Assembly: GCA_038065335.1 (NCBI GenBank)
Contig: JBBTRD010000008.1
Coordinates: 8,166 to 72,165, forward strand
DNA length: 64,000 nt
Reading direction: 5' to 3'
From: 2-01-FULL-41-21 sp038065335
GTDB lineage: Bacteria; Patescibacteriota; Minisyncoccia; 2-02-FULL-40-12; GWA2-44-9
Shown piece by piece: positions 46,979 through 55,378 of the stretch. Each line of letters starts with the position of its first letter. Position 1 is the stretch's first letter. The notes below the pieces were generated by a model. The model was not told where the DNA came from. It saw nothing but the letters and a program-made list of their open reading frames with translations, and searched no databases. A program made the translations under genes and the position numbers.

Positions 46979-48445
46979 ATGAACCAAATTTCTCCCGACA
47001 AACCCAGTAAGACAACATCGCGATACGGCGAAGCCGTAAATGCGGAGCAGCGCGATGTTGCTCTACTGGGCAAACTACCGCCCCAGAATCTTGAGGCCGA
47101 GAAATCGATTCTTGGCGCATTAATTCTGGACAAAGAAGCCATCCACAAGATTGCCGACATTGTGCGTCCCGAAGATTTTTATCAGCATGGCCATCAATTG
47201 ATTGCCGAAGCGGCTTTTACGCTCTATGAAAAACGCGAACCGATTGACCTTTTGAGTCTTTCTAACAAATTGAGCGAAATGAACGAGCTGGAAAATATCG
47301 GCGGACTGGCTTATCTGACTTCGCTTGTGAACTCGGTTCCGACCTCGGCCCATATCGCCACTTACGCCAAAATCGTCCAGCGCAAAAAGACGTTGCGCGA
47401 TCTTATTGACGCCGCTCACCACATGATTGGTCTGGGTTATCGCGAGGAAGAAGAAGTTGAAGATTTATTGGATGAAGCGGAAAAGAAGCTTTTTGCAGTC
47501 TCGTCAAAATCGCTGACAAAAAATTTCCTTAATGTTGGCGGAGAGCTTGACCAAGCTATCGAACGCATCACCAGCCAGCATGATGGCGGCCTGCGGGGCC
47601 ACAAGACTGGCTATTTAGATTTGGATAACATGCTCGGCGGTTTTCAAAAATCTGATTTAATTGTTCTTGCCGCCCGACCGTCTGTCGGTAAAACCGCCTT
47701 TGCGGTGAATTTGGCTTATAACGTGGCTAAACAAAAAATTCCTGTTGGTGTATTTAGTATGGAAATGTCCATTGATCAGGTTGTGGACCGCTTTATTGCT
47801 TTGGCTTCGGGGGTCAGTCTCTGGGAAATGCGGACGGGCAAACTTTCCCAAGAGCAGGACGAGCTTCTTCGAGTCACGATGGCCTGTGACGAACTAAAGA
47901 CTTTTCCCCTTTATATTGATGATTCGTCATCCCCAAATATTCTTCAAATGCGGACCATGGCGCGACGCCTCCAAGCCGAACATGGCCTTGGACTTATCAT
48001 TGTAGATTATCTTCAATTGATGAGCGGCCGGCGCAATTATGATAGTCCCGTTCAAATGGTAACCGAAATTTCGCGCGGATTAAAAGGTTTAGCGAAAGAA
48101 TTAAACATCCCGATTATCGCTATCTCCCAGCTTTCGCGCGCTATTGAACAGCGGGATGGCCACCGGCCCAAACTTTCCGACCTGCGTGAATCTGGCGCTA
48201 TTGAACAAGACGCGGACTTGGTGATGTTCATCCACCGAGATGACAAAATGAAGAGTAAAGATCAAGTCGATCCCAGCAAACAGAATATCGCCGAACTCAT
48301 TATCGCCAAACATCGCAACGGCCCCACCGGCGAAATTAAATTCCGCATCGATCCATCAAGTCTTCGTTTCCATCTTGATAGTCAGAGTGGTTACACCGAT
48401 GAATACTTGACCGGCGGACAAAATATAGAAGAAATCGAATTTTAA
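46979..48445 (+). CDS. dnaB: Replicative DNA helicase DnaB
   Basis: The 488-residue product has the N-terminal helical domain (LPPQNLEAEKSILGALILDK), a linker and the RecA-type helicase core: Walker A LAARPSVGKTAFAVNLAYN, motif LGLIIVDYLQLMSG, and SDLRESGAIEQDADLVMFIH. Residues about 9-31 are encoded by a palindromic insertion (47003-47070): arms CCCAGTAAGACAACATCGCG and CGCGATGTTGCTCTACTGGG around a TACGGC/GCCGTA hairpin, in the unstructured N-terminal tail. recR follows after two bases. DnaB is presumably loaded with help of the degenerate PriA or DnaA. Confidence 0.95.
   Translation: MNQISPDKPSKTTSRYGEAVNAEQRDVALLGKLPPQNLEAEKSILGALILDKEAIHKIADIVRPEDFYQHGHQLIAEAAFTLYEKREPIDLLSLSNKLSEMNELENIGGLAYLTSLVNSVPTSAHIATYAKIVQRKKTLRDLIDAAHHMIGLGYREEEEVEDLLDEAEKKLFAVSSKSLTKNFLNVGGELDQAIERITSQHDGGLRGHKTGYLDLDNMLGGFQKSDLIVLAARPSVGKTAFAVNLAYNVAKQKIPVGVFSMEMSIDQVVDRFIALASGVSLWEMRTGKLSQEQDELLRVTMACDELKTFPLYIDDSSSPNILQMRTMARRLQAEHGLGLIIVDYLQLMSGRRNYDSPVQMVTEISRGLKGLAKELNIPIIAISQLSRAIEQRDGHRPKLSDLRESGAIEQDADLVMFIHRDDKMKSKDQVDPSKQNIAELIIAKHRNGPTGEIKFRIDPSSLRFHLDSQSGYTDEYLTGGQNIEEIEF
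47003..47070 (+). repeat. Palindromic insert in the 5' end of dnaB
   Basis: The 20-base arms pair at 18 positions and enclose the hairpin TACGGCGAAGCCGTA. It is read in frame, and its removal would leave a typical DnaB start. Confidence 0.75.
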
Positions 48446-48447
48446 AA

Positions 48448-49047
48448 ATGGACGAGAAATTCAAACAAATAGCAAAGCTGTTTCAGAAACTGCCGGGAGT
48501 CGGGCCCCGACAAGCGGTTCGGTTTGTCTTGGCACTTCTCGATAAACCGGATTCAGAAATTGAAGAATTTGGTTATGCCATTAGTAATCTAAAACGGGAT
48601 ATCTCTTTTTGCAATCAGTGTTTCAATATTAGCGATAGTGCCATTTGTTCAGTTTGCGCCAATCCATCTCGCGACCGGACCAAGCTTCTGGTGATTGAGA
48701 AAGTAACCGACCTTGATTCCATCGAGAAGACCGGGCTCTACAAAGGTCTTTATCATGTCCTTGGCGGAGCGATTAATCCTCTCGATAACATTCTGCCCGA
48801 GAATTTAAGAATTACTAATTTAAAGTCACGAATTGAAGATCTGACAAAATCAGGAAACGGAGTTGAATTAATTCTCGCCATGAACCCCAACACACCCGGC
48901 GAAACTACAGCCCTATATTTAAAGAGCCAATTTATAAATAAACCCAACCTTTCTATCACCCGTCTTGGCCGAGGCCTCGCCTCCGGCTCACACTTAGAAT
49001 ACGCCGACGAAAGCACCCTCAAGCACGCTTTGGAATATAGAAAATAA
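48448..49047 (+). CDS. recR: Recombination mediator RecR
   Basis: The 199-residue product has the helix-hairpin-helix LFQKLPGVGPRQAVRFVLAL, the zinc finger CNQCFNISDSAICSVC (four Cys), and a TOPRIM domain (LLVIEKVTDLDSIEKTGLYK, GLYHVLGGAINPLDNI, NPNTPGETTALYLK, TRLGRGLASGSHLEYADEST). RecR with RecO or RecF loads RecA at gaps. It is cotranscribed with dnaB (two-base spacing). Confidence 0.95.
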   Translation: MDEKFKQIAKLFQKLPGVGPRQAVRFVLALLDKPDSEIEEFGYAISNLKRDISFCNQCFNISDSAICSVCANPSRDRTKLLVIEKVTDLDSIEKTGLYKGLYHVLGGAINPLDNILPENLRITNLKSRIEDLTKSGNGVELILAMNPNTPGETTALYLKSQFINKPNLSITRLGRGLASGSHLEYADESTLKHALEYRK

Positions 49048-49050
49048 TCA

Positions 49051-49181
49051 TGACCAAGACCAACCCTTTCGCCCCAGACCCATGGAACCAGTCCCGTCGG
49101 TTCCCCCAGCACTACTTTCGTAATACGAAAGTAGTGCTGGGTCCCCTTCCGCTACTGGGGCTTAAAGGGTTGGTCTTGATC
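49051..49181 (-). repeat. Double-hairpin structured element between recR and rplU
   Basis: On the minus strand: outer stem TGATCAAGACCAACCCTTT/AAAGGGTTGGTCTTGGTCA, then GCCCCAGTAGCGGAAGGGG, a CCCAGCACTACTTTCGTA/TACGAAAGTAGTGCTGGG hairpin, GGAACCGACGG and GACTGGTTCCATGGGTCTGG. The inner segments match 31069-31193; outer stem and hairpin tip differ but are paired. It fills the gap between convergent recR and rplU and may also terminate both. Confidence 0.85.
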
Positions 49182-49200
49182 ATTAAACAAAATCTCCGCA

Positions 49201-49512
49201 TTATGCGCTGATTTTAGTTATTTGCACCTTCGTGAATGGTTGGCGGTGGCCTTTCTTTTTATGCTGACGAGTTTTGGCTTTATATCTAAAAACCATCTTT
49301 TTCTTGTCTTTGCCTTCGGCGATAAGAACTTTGGCGCCAACCGTGGCTCCTTTAATCATGGGTTGGCCGAGAGTAACTTTCTCGCCATTAACTATTAACA
49401 AGACTTCGTCAAAAGTGGTCGTATCTCCATCAACAGAAAGTTTTTCAATCATTAAAACATCGCCTTCCGCGACTTTATATTGCTTACCTCCAGTTTTGAT
49501 TACCGCGAACAT
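49201..49512 (-). CDS. rplU: Large ribosomal subunit protein bL21
   Basis: The 103-residue product starts MFAVIKTGGKQYKVAEGDVL and ends with KRRQH-like AKTRQHKKKGHRQPFTKVQI, matching L21. It binds 23S rRNA domain I. The usual partner rpmA is at 21830 instead of directly downstream. Confidence 0.95.
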   Translation of the reverse strand: MFAVIKTGGKQYKVAEGDVLMIEKLSVDGDTTTFDEVLLIVNGEKVTLGQPMIKGATVGAKVLIAEGKDKKKMVFRYKAKTRQHKKKGHRQPFTKVQITKISA

Positions 49513-49568
49513 GTTAGGAATATATTAGCCTATTTTAAATAAATAGTAAAGGGGCTGTATCTATCTTG

Positions 49569-49640
49569 TAGCCCTAGCGAGGATCGAACTCGCGTTCCAT
49601 CCTTGAGAAGGATGTGTCCTAACCACTAGACGATAGGGCC
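49569..49640 (-). tRNA. tRNA-Glu (anticodon CUC)
   Basis: On the minus strand the cloverleaf reads GGCCCTA acceptor, D-arm TCGTCTAGTGGTTAGGA, anticodon arm CATCC-TTCTCAA-GGATG (CTC at 34-36), T-arm CGAGTTCGATCCTCG, and 3' acceptor TAGGGCT plus A. CCA is not encoded. First acceptor pair is G-U. Confidence 0.96.
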
Positions 49641-49689
49641 AGTACAGTAGCTAAATCATAACGCAAAAACTCGACCATTTAAACATCCC

Positions 49690-49713
49690 AAAAGTGTGCA
49701 TACGCACACTTTT
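49690..49713. terminator. Bidirectional terminator downstream of murF
   Basis: AAAAGTGTGC pairs with GCACACTTTT around ATAC, giving a T-run on both strands. It separates murF from tRNA-Glu on the same strand. Confidence 0.8.
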
Positions 49714-49720
49714 GAATAAT

Positions 49721-51097
49721 TTAAGAACCTCGCCTATTCAGCCACCTCTTTGATTGACGGACGAGAAGTTGTTTAGCTTGTTGAGGTTCGGCCATGATGA
49801 CTTCGACAATTTTTTCCATTCGCATTCCTTGAGAACCTTTGACCAGAATGAGATCATGGGCGTGGATTAGTTCTTGAGCTTTAGATTTGGCGTCGCTTGA
49901 ATTATCAAAAATGAAAACCTCTTTAGAACTAGCGATTCCTGCGTCCGCCGTAGCTTTAGTGAAGGCGGAAGCAATAACTTTAGCCCGTGAGCCAACACAG
50001 ACGAGAATATCAACAATTTCACTAGCCAGTGCTCCAATATCGTAATGGGCTTTTTCAGAATATTCTCCAAGTTCAAGCATGTCACCGAGGATGGCGACAG
50101 CCCTTCTCGCTCCGACCGAAGCGTCGGAGCTAACTTTTTTTATTTCTTTCAAGGTTTCCAAAGCTAAGCGAGTAGAGGCCGGCGAAGCATTATATGTATC
50201 ATCAATAATATTTGAGTTTTTAATACCTCGTAGAATTTTTAGTCTGCCTTTGGGACCATGATATGTTTTTAGGGCTTCGCTTACTTGAACCAAATTCATT
50301 TCTAAAACTGAACCAATGGCGGCGGCGGCGGCCGAACTCCAGGCTTGTGATTTGCCAAGTGAGCCAATAATACGTACCGGAGCAAAATGGTGTTCTTCAT
50401 TTAATTTAAAAGTAACACCGAGCGGACGTCCTTCGTTATCACTAACATATTCAATATCAGAAACACGAATCGTCGCCCCCTGGTCAAACCCATAGGTCAA
50501 CACTTGGGCTTTTGTTTTTGATTTCATATCCAAGACTCGCTGGTCATCATGATTTAAAATTGCATAGTCATTTGCGGATAGAACTTTTATTAAATTGGCC
50601 TTTTCGTCAGCCACAGCATCAGCTCCATTTTTTCCGCCGGAGGCGGATCCGCCTTTGGCGGAGAAGTACTCAATATGCACCGGCACATCCCCTATCGTTG
50701 TTACAACCGAAATGTGGGGTTTGTATTTAACGACTAATCTTTTAATATCACCGGGATGATCCGCGCCATATTCTAAAACTAACACTTCCGGGTAGTTCTG
50801 GCCAATAAACAACGACCACCAACTAACGATAAGGACTTTAAACCAAAACCCCAAAGATGAACCCCGATCGTAATACTCTTTGTCCCATGAACCGAGAATT
50901 GTCAGTGGCAGTCCGATTTCGTTATTTAAATTGCCTCCCGCGACGCGGACTTTTTTAACTTGGCTTACCACCGCGCCGATCATTTCTTTAGTTGACGTCT
51001 TGCCCGCGTTCCCCGTCACCCCAATAATCATTGGCTTATATTTCCAAAGATAAAGCTTAGCCAAAATTGCGAGCTTCCATTGTAATAGTTTATACAT
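49721..51097 (-). CDS. murF: UDP-MurNAc-tripeptide--D-Ala-D-Ala ligase
   Basis: The 458-residue Mur ligase has the ATP motif IIGVTGNAGKTSTKEMIGA, central-domain motifs ILNHDDQRVLDM and DTYNASPASTRLAL, and the C-terminal domain AVAILGDMLELGEYSEKAHY. DTYNASP-type sequence is characteristic of MurF. It adds D-Ala-D-Ala to the wall precursor. Three palindromic inserts are read in frame: SAKGGSASGGKNG (50624-50662), SDASVGARRA (50101-50128) and AFTKATADAG (49939-49970). It is the last gene of the dcw run; mraY and murD are not here. Confidence 0.92.
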   Translation of the reverse strand: MYKLLQWKLAILAKLYLWKYKPMIIGVTGNAGKTSTKEMIGAVVSQVKKVRVAGGNLNNEIGLPLTILGSWDKEYYDRGSSLGFWFKVLIVSWWSLFIGQNYPEVLVLEYGADHPGDIKRLVVKYKPHISVVTTIGDVPVHIEYFSAKGGSASGGKNGADAVADEKANLIKVLSANDYAILNHDDQRVLDMKSKTKAQVLTYGFDQGATIRVSDIEYVSDNEGRPLGVTFKLNEEHHFAPVRIIGSLGKSQAWSSAAAAAIGSVLEMNLVQVSEALKTYHGPKGRLKILRGIKNSNIIDDTYNASPASTRLALETLKEIKKVSSDASVGARRAVAILGDMLELGEYSEKAHYDIGALASEIVDILVCVGSRAKVIASAFTKATADAGIASSKEVFIFDNSSDAKSKAQELIHAHDLILVKGSQGMRMEKIVEVIMAEPQQAKQLLVRQSKRWLNRRGS

Positions 51098-51105
51098 AAA
51101 ATTTT

Positions 51106-51242
51106 AAAAATAAGTGATGTGGACAGCGAGACGTCTCGCAGGCCCCGAGGCTTGGCGCTCGGCGAGGGGCCGAGAGTCGAGATGACGCCGAGCCGCAGGA
51201 GCGAGGCGATTATCGGTCGAGTCGGCCACATCACTTATTTTT
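51106..51242 (+). repeat. Three-arm structured element, copy 2 (ftsI-murF gap)
   Basis: A perfect 17-bp outer stem AAAAATAAGTGATGTGG/CCACATCACTTATTTTT encloses GCGAGACGTCTCGC, a GGCCCC/GGGGCC hairpin with conserved loop GCTTGGCGCTCGG, GAGAGTCGAGATGACG, a CGCC/GGCG hairpin with conserved loop CCGCAGGAG, and GATTATCGGTCGAGTCGG. Loops match 9102-9224; stems differ with pairing kept. It ends at the ftsI stop codon. Confidence 0.88.
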
Positions 51243-52899
51243 AACGTGTCGGCGGGATATTGTAATAGTTTAATAGATAAGCGGCAATATCGCGGAAGGC
51301 CGGTGACAAACTATCGGCGGCGAAAGTGATGCCTTGGGGCTTGTCCATTTTAATCAAAATTACGAATTTTGGATTTAAGGCCGGCGCGAAGCCGACAAAA
51401 TTATGGATAAATACACCCTCTTGATAGCCACCTTTGCCATCGGCGATTTGAGCCGTTCCCGTCTTGCCGGCCACATCATAGCCTTTTATACGGGCTTTAT
51501 CAAAACCAATATCAACGACGCTCACGAGCATATTTCGAATCTTGGCCGATGTTTTTTCAGAAATAGGAATACTGGCCACTTCCGGTTGAGTCACGTCTTC
51601 TGTTCCGCTTTCATGGATAACGCGATCAACAATATACGGTCGCATCAATTTCCCGCCATTAGCCAGAGCGGAATAAGCGGTGATGAGTTGAATCGGCGTT
51701 ACGGCAATACCTTGGCCAAACGAAGCCGTCACAAAGTTAACTTGGCGGCCGCTATATAAATTCGCGACATCCCCACTCACTTCACCCGGTAAATCCAGAC
51801 CCGTTTTTTGGCCGAAGCCGAAATTGATAATATAATCCAAAAAATTATCTTGACCGACCAGATTTTCCACAAAAGCCGCGCCGGTGTTCAATGATTTTTC
51901 AAGCACTTGAGTCATCGTAACCGTACCATGAGCCAGGCCATCGAAATTATGAATCTGCCGTCCGGCAATATCGATAATTCCCGGATCAGTAAACGTGGTA
52001 CTGGGCGCCACTTTACCTAAATCGATGCCCGCCGCCATTGTAATTGGTTTAAAAGACGAACCCGGTTCGAACATTTCTTGAACATTGCGATTGATATAAG
52101 AACCTGTCGGCGCCGAACTATAACTATTGAGATCAAAGGTTGGCTCATCGGCCATAGCAATAATTTTGCCGGTTTGGGGATCCTGCACGATAATACTGCC
52201 CCCGGAAGCTTGCCACTTGGTCAAGACGCCATGGAGTTTGGATTCAATAAATGTTTGGATATTCCGATCAATCGTTAAGACAATGTCGTCTGGTCGAGGC
52301 GACGCCGAGTTATCAGCATTCACTTGGCCGCTTAGCTCATTATTAAAATAACTTTCGATGCCGTATTGACCGAGTCGGCCACCAGCTCCAAAACCAAGAA
52401 AACCGATGACCTTTGACAAAAAAGAATCAGCCGGATAGAACCGGTTCGTTTCGTAGCGAATCCCCGTGCCTTTTATATTAAGTTCATTTATCGTGTCGGC
52501 TTGTTCGATGCTAATTTTGCGAGCGATAATTTTTGACGCTGTCGATCCGCTTGAAAGCAATACCAGTAGAGTATATCTATCAATATTTAAAATGCCAGCG
52601 AGCTGATTCGCGGTTGTTATCGGATCAGTTAACGCCGCCGGCGTGGCGTAAACTAAAGGAAATTTTTTATTCGTCGCTACAAGATAACGTTGGTCAGTGA
52701 CGATTCCGGTGGCTTTTGGATCTTGAACGAAAATATTTCCCCGAATTAAGATATTGCTGATATTTTGATTTTGGGCTTGAGCGGTTTGGCTGTAGAGGGT
52801 ATGCCGAACATAAGAGAGAATAAAAAGACGCCAGCCGATAACGCTGGCGGCCGCTATGACGCACCCAAAAACGATTTTTATCCGCAAAGAATCCCTCAA
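51241..52899 (-). CDS. ftsI: Penicillin-binding protein, FtsI/PBP2 type transpeptidase
   Basis: The 552-residue class B PBP has an N-terminal membrane anchor (about 8-28), a dimerisation domain (ILIRGNIFVQD in place of the usual RG.I.DR; GIESYFNNELSG) and the transpeptidase domain with SxxK in EPGSSFKPITMA, SxN in EKSLNTGAAF and KTG in VAGKTGTAQI. Position between ftsL-like and murF supports the septal FtsI role. The three-arm repeat overlaps its stop codon. Confidence 0.92.
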   Translation of the reverse strand: MRDSLRIKIVFGCVIAAASVIGWRLFILSYVRHTLYSQTAQAQNQNISNILIRGNIFVQDPKATGIVTDQRYLVATNKKFPLVYATPAALTDPITTANQLAGILNIDRYTLLVLLSSGSTASKIIARKISIEQADTINELNIKGTGIRYETNRFYPADSFLSKVIGFLGFGAGGRLGQYGIESYFNNELSGQVNADNSASPRPDDIVLTIDRNIQTFIESKLHGVLTKWQASGGSIIVQDPQTGKIIAMADEPTFDLNSYSSAPTGSYINRNVQEMFEPGSSFKPITMAAGIDLGKVAPSTTFTDPGIIDIAGRQIHNFDGLAHGTVTMTQVLEKSLNTGAAFVENLVGQDNFLDYIINFGFGQKTGLDLPGEVSGDVANLYSGRQVNFVTASFGQGIAVTPIQLITAYSALANGGKLMRPYIVDRVIHESGTEDVTQPEVASIPISEKTSAKIRNMLVSVVDIGFDKARIKGYDVAGKTGTAQIADGKGGYQEGVFIHNFVGFAPALNPKFVILIKMDKPQGITFAADSLSPAFRDIAAYLLNYYNIPPTR

Positions 52900-53001
52900 T
52901 ATAATTTCTAATTACTAATTATTCTAATTTTTAAACCCCGAATTTATTAACTTAGTATTGGGATTTATTTAGAGCAATTAGAAATTAGGTCAATTAGTAA
53001 T

Positions 53002-53358
53002 TTATTGTTTCAACGCGACACTGCTGTTTTCAAACACGTAAACAATATCCTTGGCTTCGACCAAGTGTTGGGCTTGAGCAAAAGCCATGGCCGCCACCGG
53101 ATCCTCGGTGGCTGACTTTTTGGCGGTAAGCAAACCTTGCGACTCGGTTAATTTAATAATTTTGGTTCGTTCGATAGAAATATTATATTCTCCCGAGGCT
53201 ACCGCATTAACTCCAGCGATATAGTAAGCAAAACCAACCACCGAGAGGCAGACAAGAATCATATTAAAAATGACCACCCGGTTCAAGAGAACTGACCAGT
53301 CAAAAGAATGACGCCGGGTACGACCTAACGAAGAAACTGCAGTCACGGGACATATCAC
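53002..53358 (-). CDS. FtsL-like division protein
   Basis: The 118-residue single-pass protein has a short basic cytoplasmic start, a membrane helix (about 26-50, RVVIFNMILVCLSVVGFAYY) and a short extracytoplasmic part (SIERTKIIKLTESQGLLTAK). FtsL proteins are poorly conserved; the call rests on size, topology and its place between rsmH and ftsI. The 102-base gap to ftsI is AT-rich. Confidence 0.6.
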   Translation of the reverse strand: MICPVTAVSSLGRTRRHSFDWSVLLNRVVIFNMILVCLSVVGFAYYIAGVNAVASGEYNISIERTKIIKLTESQGLLTAKKSATEDPVAAMAFAQAQHLVEAKDIVYVFENSSVALKQ

Positions 53359-53391
53359 GAAGGCATTCCTGCTTCATGGATAAATTTATTT

Positions 53392-54288
53392 TTAAATCTT
53401 CTCGGCCACTTTCATTTTGGCGCTTCTGCTTCGGGGATTTTGTTGTTGTTCGGGCCAAGCTGGTCGAATCGTGCCTTTCACGGGTTGAATGATTCGTCCG
53501 GCTTTGACTTGTTCCTTAAATATTTCGCGGACAATTTTATCTTCGTGGCCTTGAAACGATATCACCGCCAATCGACCGCCGGATTTCAAAATATCAATCG
53601 CGGCCCGAACCCCTTTAGACACATTCCCTAATTCGTCATTAGCGACAACACGCAAAGCTTGAAATGTTTTGGTCGCGAAATGTATCTTTTTGTGTTTGTA
53701 CCAGTCAGGCACGGCCACATTGATCACCGCCACCAAGTCTTCGGTCGTCATAATGGGTCTTTTTTTGCGATTGAGGCCAATACTTTCCGAGATGCTCCGA
53801 GCAAATTGCTCTTCGCCATAGTCCCGAAGAATCTGTTCCAGTTCAGGCGCTGTAAACGTATTTATAATCTCATAGGCCGGAACTTGTCCTGAGCTTGTCG
53901 AAGGATTGAAACGCATATCGAGAGGTTCATTCTTTTTAAAAGTGAATCCCCGACCGCTGTTTTCATAATGCCACGAGGATAGACCCAGATCGAACAAAAT
54001 GCCGTCAGGCTGGAAATCGCGTTTCTCGGCGATGCTTTTCAGATTCACATACGAATCATTAACCAGAATCAAATTTTTTCTTAATTCGTAATTCTTAATT
54101 CGTAATTCGGTCTCTTGAAGCAATTCCGTGTCCCACTCTATCCCCAAAACGATACCATCGGGCTGGATTCGTTCGACTATTGCTAAAGCATGACCGCCGC
54201 CGTTCATTGTGGCATCGATATATTTTCCGCCCGACTTGAGCTTCAAATATTCAAGAACTTCATTTAAAAGGACTGACGTATGAATCAT
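53392..54288 (-). CDS. rsmH: 16S rRNA m4C1402 methyltransferase RsmH
   Basis: The 298-residue product has HTSVLLNEVLEYLKLKSGGK YIDATMNGGGHALAI (SAM motif I), GILFDLGLSSWHYENSGRGF and the C-terminal RLAVISFQGHEDKIVREIFK. Two inserts are read in frame: NPSTSSGQVP (53879-53909) and an AATTACGAA microrepeat (RIKNYELRKN, 54076-54110). It overlaps mraZ by four bases, the conserved dcw start. Confidence 0.94.
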   Translation of the reverse strand: MIHTSVLLNEVLEYLKLKSGGKYIDATMNGGGHALAIVERIQPDGIVLGIEWDTELLQETELRIKNYELRKNLILVNDSYVNLKSIAEKRDFQPDGILFDLGLSSWHYENSGRGFTFKKNEPLDMRFNPSTSSGQVPAYEIINTFTAPELEQILRDYGEEQFARSISESIGLNRKKRPIMTTEDLVAVINVAVPDWYKHKKIHFATKTFQALRVVANDELGNVSKGVRAAIDILKSGGRLAVISFQGHEDKIVREIFKEQVKAGRIIQPVKGTIRPAWPEQQQNPRSRSAKMKVAEKI

Positions 54289-54716
54289 ATTCCTAGCTCT
54301 TTCAATTTTTCCGCGATACTGTCAGAATTTTTTTCTAAATTGGCCTTGTAGTTCTCCCATTTCTCGTCATCCCATATCTCAAGGCGACTATATAAACCGG
54401 CAACCACAACCACTTTCTTCAAACCGGCATATGTTTTTAAATACTCGGGAACCAAGATGCGTCCCAAACCGTCAAATTCCACTTCCACGGCTCCGGACAG
54501 TAACAAGCGAGCGAAGGAGCGAGAATCCTGCTGGACAATGGGCATATTGCCTAGACGTTCGGCGAGCTTGGCCCAATGCGCTGACGGAAACACAAATAAA
54601 CAATTATCGAGTCCGCGGGTAATCACCGCTCCTTCGCCTAATTCTTTGCGAAATTTAGAAGGAATGGAGAGCCGTTTCTTCGCGTCCAGATTGTGTTTAT
54701 ATTCGCCGATTAACAT
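54285..54716 (-). CDS. mraZ: Transcriptional regulator MraZ
   Basis: Start is the ATG at 54716 (MLIGEYKHNLDAKKRLSIPS), giving 143 residues. Two AbrB-like halves each carry the DxK/R signature: LDAKKRLSIPSKFRKELGEG and FDGLGRILVPEYLKTYAGLK. MraZ binds direct repeats before its own gene and controls the dcw cluster; matching TGGRT repeats are present here. It opens mraZ-rsmH-ftsL-ftsI-murF. Confidence 0.95.
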   Translation of the reverse strand: MLIGEYKHNLDAKKRLSIPSKFRKELGEGAVITRGLDNCLFVFPSAHWAKLAERLGNMPIVQQDSRSFARLLLSGAVEVEFDGLGRILVPEYLKTYAGLKKVVVVAGLYSRLEIWDDEKWENYKANLEKNSDSIAEKLKELGI

Positions 54717-54742
54717 ATCCACTAGTTATCCACTTTCACCCA
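54717..54742 (-). promoter_or_regulatory. MraZ operator (TGGRT direct repeats)
   Basis: On the minus strand TGGGT-GAAAG-TGGAT-AACTAG-TGGAT, three repeats at 10-11-base periodicity, run up to the mraZ ATG. This matches the known TGGGN repeat architecture of MraZ boxes, with the last two degenerate. Confidence 0.7.
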
Positions 54743-54762
54743 CTTACTTCTACTTATTAGGT

Positions 54763-54791
54763 ATAGTATCCCACTCTGAAAATGTATGCAA
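54763..54791 (-). promoter_or_regulatory. Promoter of the dcw cluster
   Basis: On the minus strand TTGCAT (54791-54786), 17 bases, TACTAT (54768-54763). The MraZ boxes lie just downstream of the start, suited to repression. Confidence 0.65.
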
Positions 54792-54917
54792 TGTGCATAA
54801 CTTCAACACCTGCTCCCTATTCATTATGAGTAGACAAATATTGTGTTCCTTGCTATGGTGAGGCTTGTTCTTGTACTCTGTGCAAACTAACACACTGTTT
54901 CAAGAAGAAGGTGAAAG

Positions 54918-55205
54918 ATGCTCTTTAGAAATAAGAAGAGAACTATCAACCCAGACATGAAAGGTGAGATACGAACCTGGTTACGGTTAGTTGGTAGCCA
55001 GTTTGCCAATAGTCCTTCTCTAACAACCAGGTTTCAAAATGCCATCACTCGATTTGAAAAAAGTGACTACAGAGAAACTATCCGGTGTATGAAAAGCATG
55101 TGCTTGGGCTACGAAATGTTACGGAAGGAGCGCGCTCTTTCGCACAAACAGTTCGCAGAAAACTGTATGCTGAAGATCTGGCTAGAACAACTGCGGAAGT
55201 TGTAG
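54918..55205 (+). CDS. Small basic cytoplasmic protein, unknown
   Basis: The 95-residue product is basic and all-helical in appearance (RTWLRLVGSQFANSPSLTTR FQNAITRFEKSDYRETIRCM), without membrane segments. I do not recognise it. It has a rare strong Shine-Dalgarno site (AGAAGGTG, about 54907) and its own terminator (55266), plus a possible promoter TAGACA-17-TATGGT (54833-54861), so it is likely a real, independently expressed gene. Confidence 0.6.
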   Translation: MLFRNKKRTINPDMKGEIRTWLRLVGSQFANSPSLTTRFQNAITRFEKSDYRETIRCMKSMCLGYEMLRKERALSHKQFAENCMLKIWLEQLRKL

Positions 55206-55265
55206 TAATACCAAACCTGATCAGAAGATCATAATACTGGATTAAGAGCCGGCTCTCACCAACAA

Positions 55266-55297
55266 GCGCCGCGTCATCGGAAGACGCGGCGCCCTTT
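55266..55297 (+). terminator. Intrinsic terminator after the 54918 gene
   Basis: GCGCCGCGTC pairs perfectly with GACGCGGCGC around ATCGGAA, followed by CCTTTAATTT. Confidence 0.8.
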
Positions 55298-55378
55298 AAT
55301 TTAGGCAAATAAAAACTACCCGGCAATAATGCCTAATGTACCAGTGAGACACAGGGTACTAACAACGAGTGAAGCCAG

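Noticed and set aside
46800..46982. 60-codon frame upstream of dnaB
   Set aside because: It is made of repeat-element sequence, Gly/Ser-rich, with no plausible ribosome site.
51106..51242. Simple rho-independent terminator of murF or ftsI
   Set aside because: The element has three internal arms with loops conserved in a second copy inside a gene, which a plain terminator would not need.
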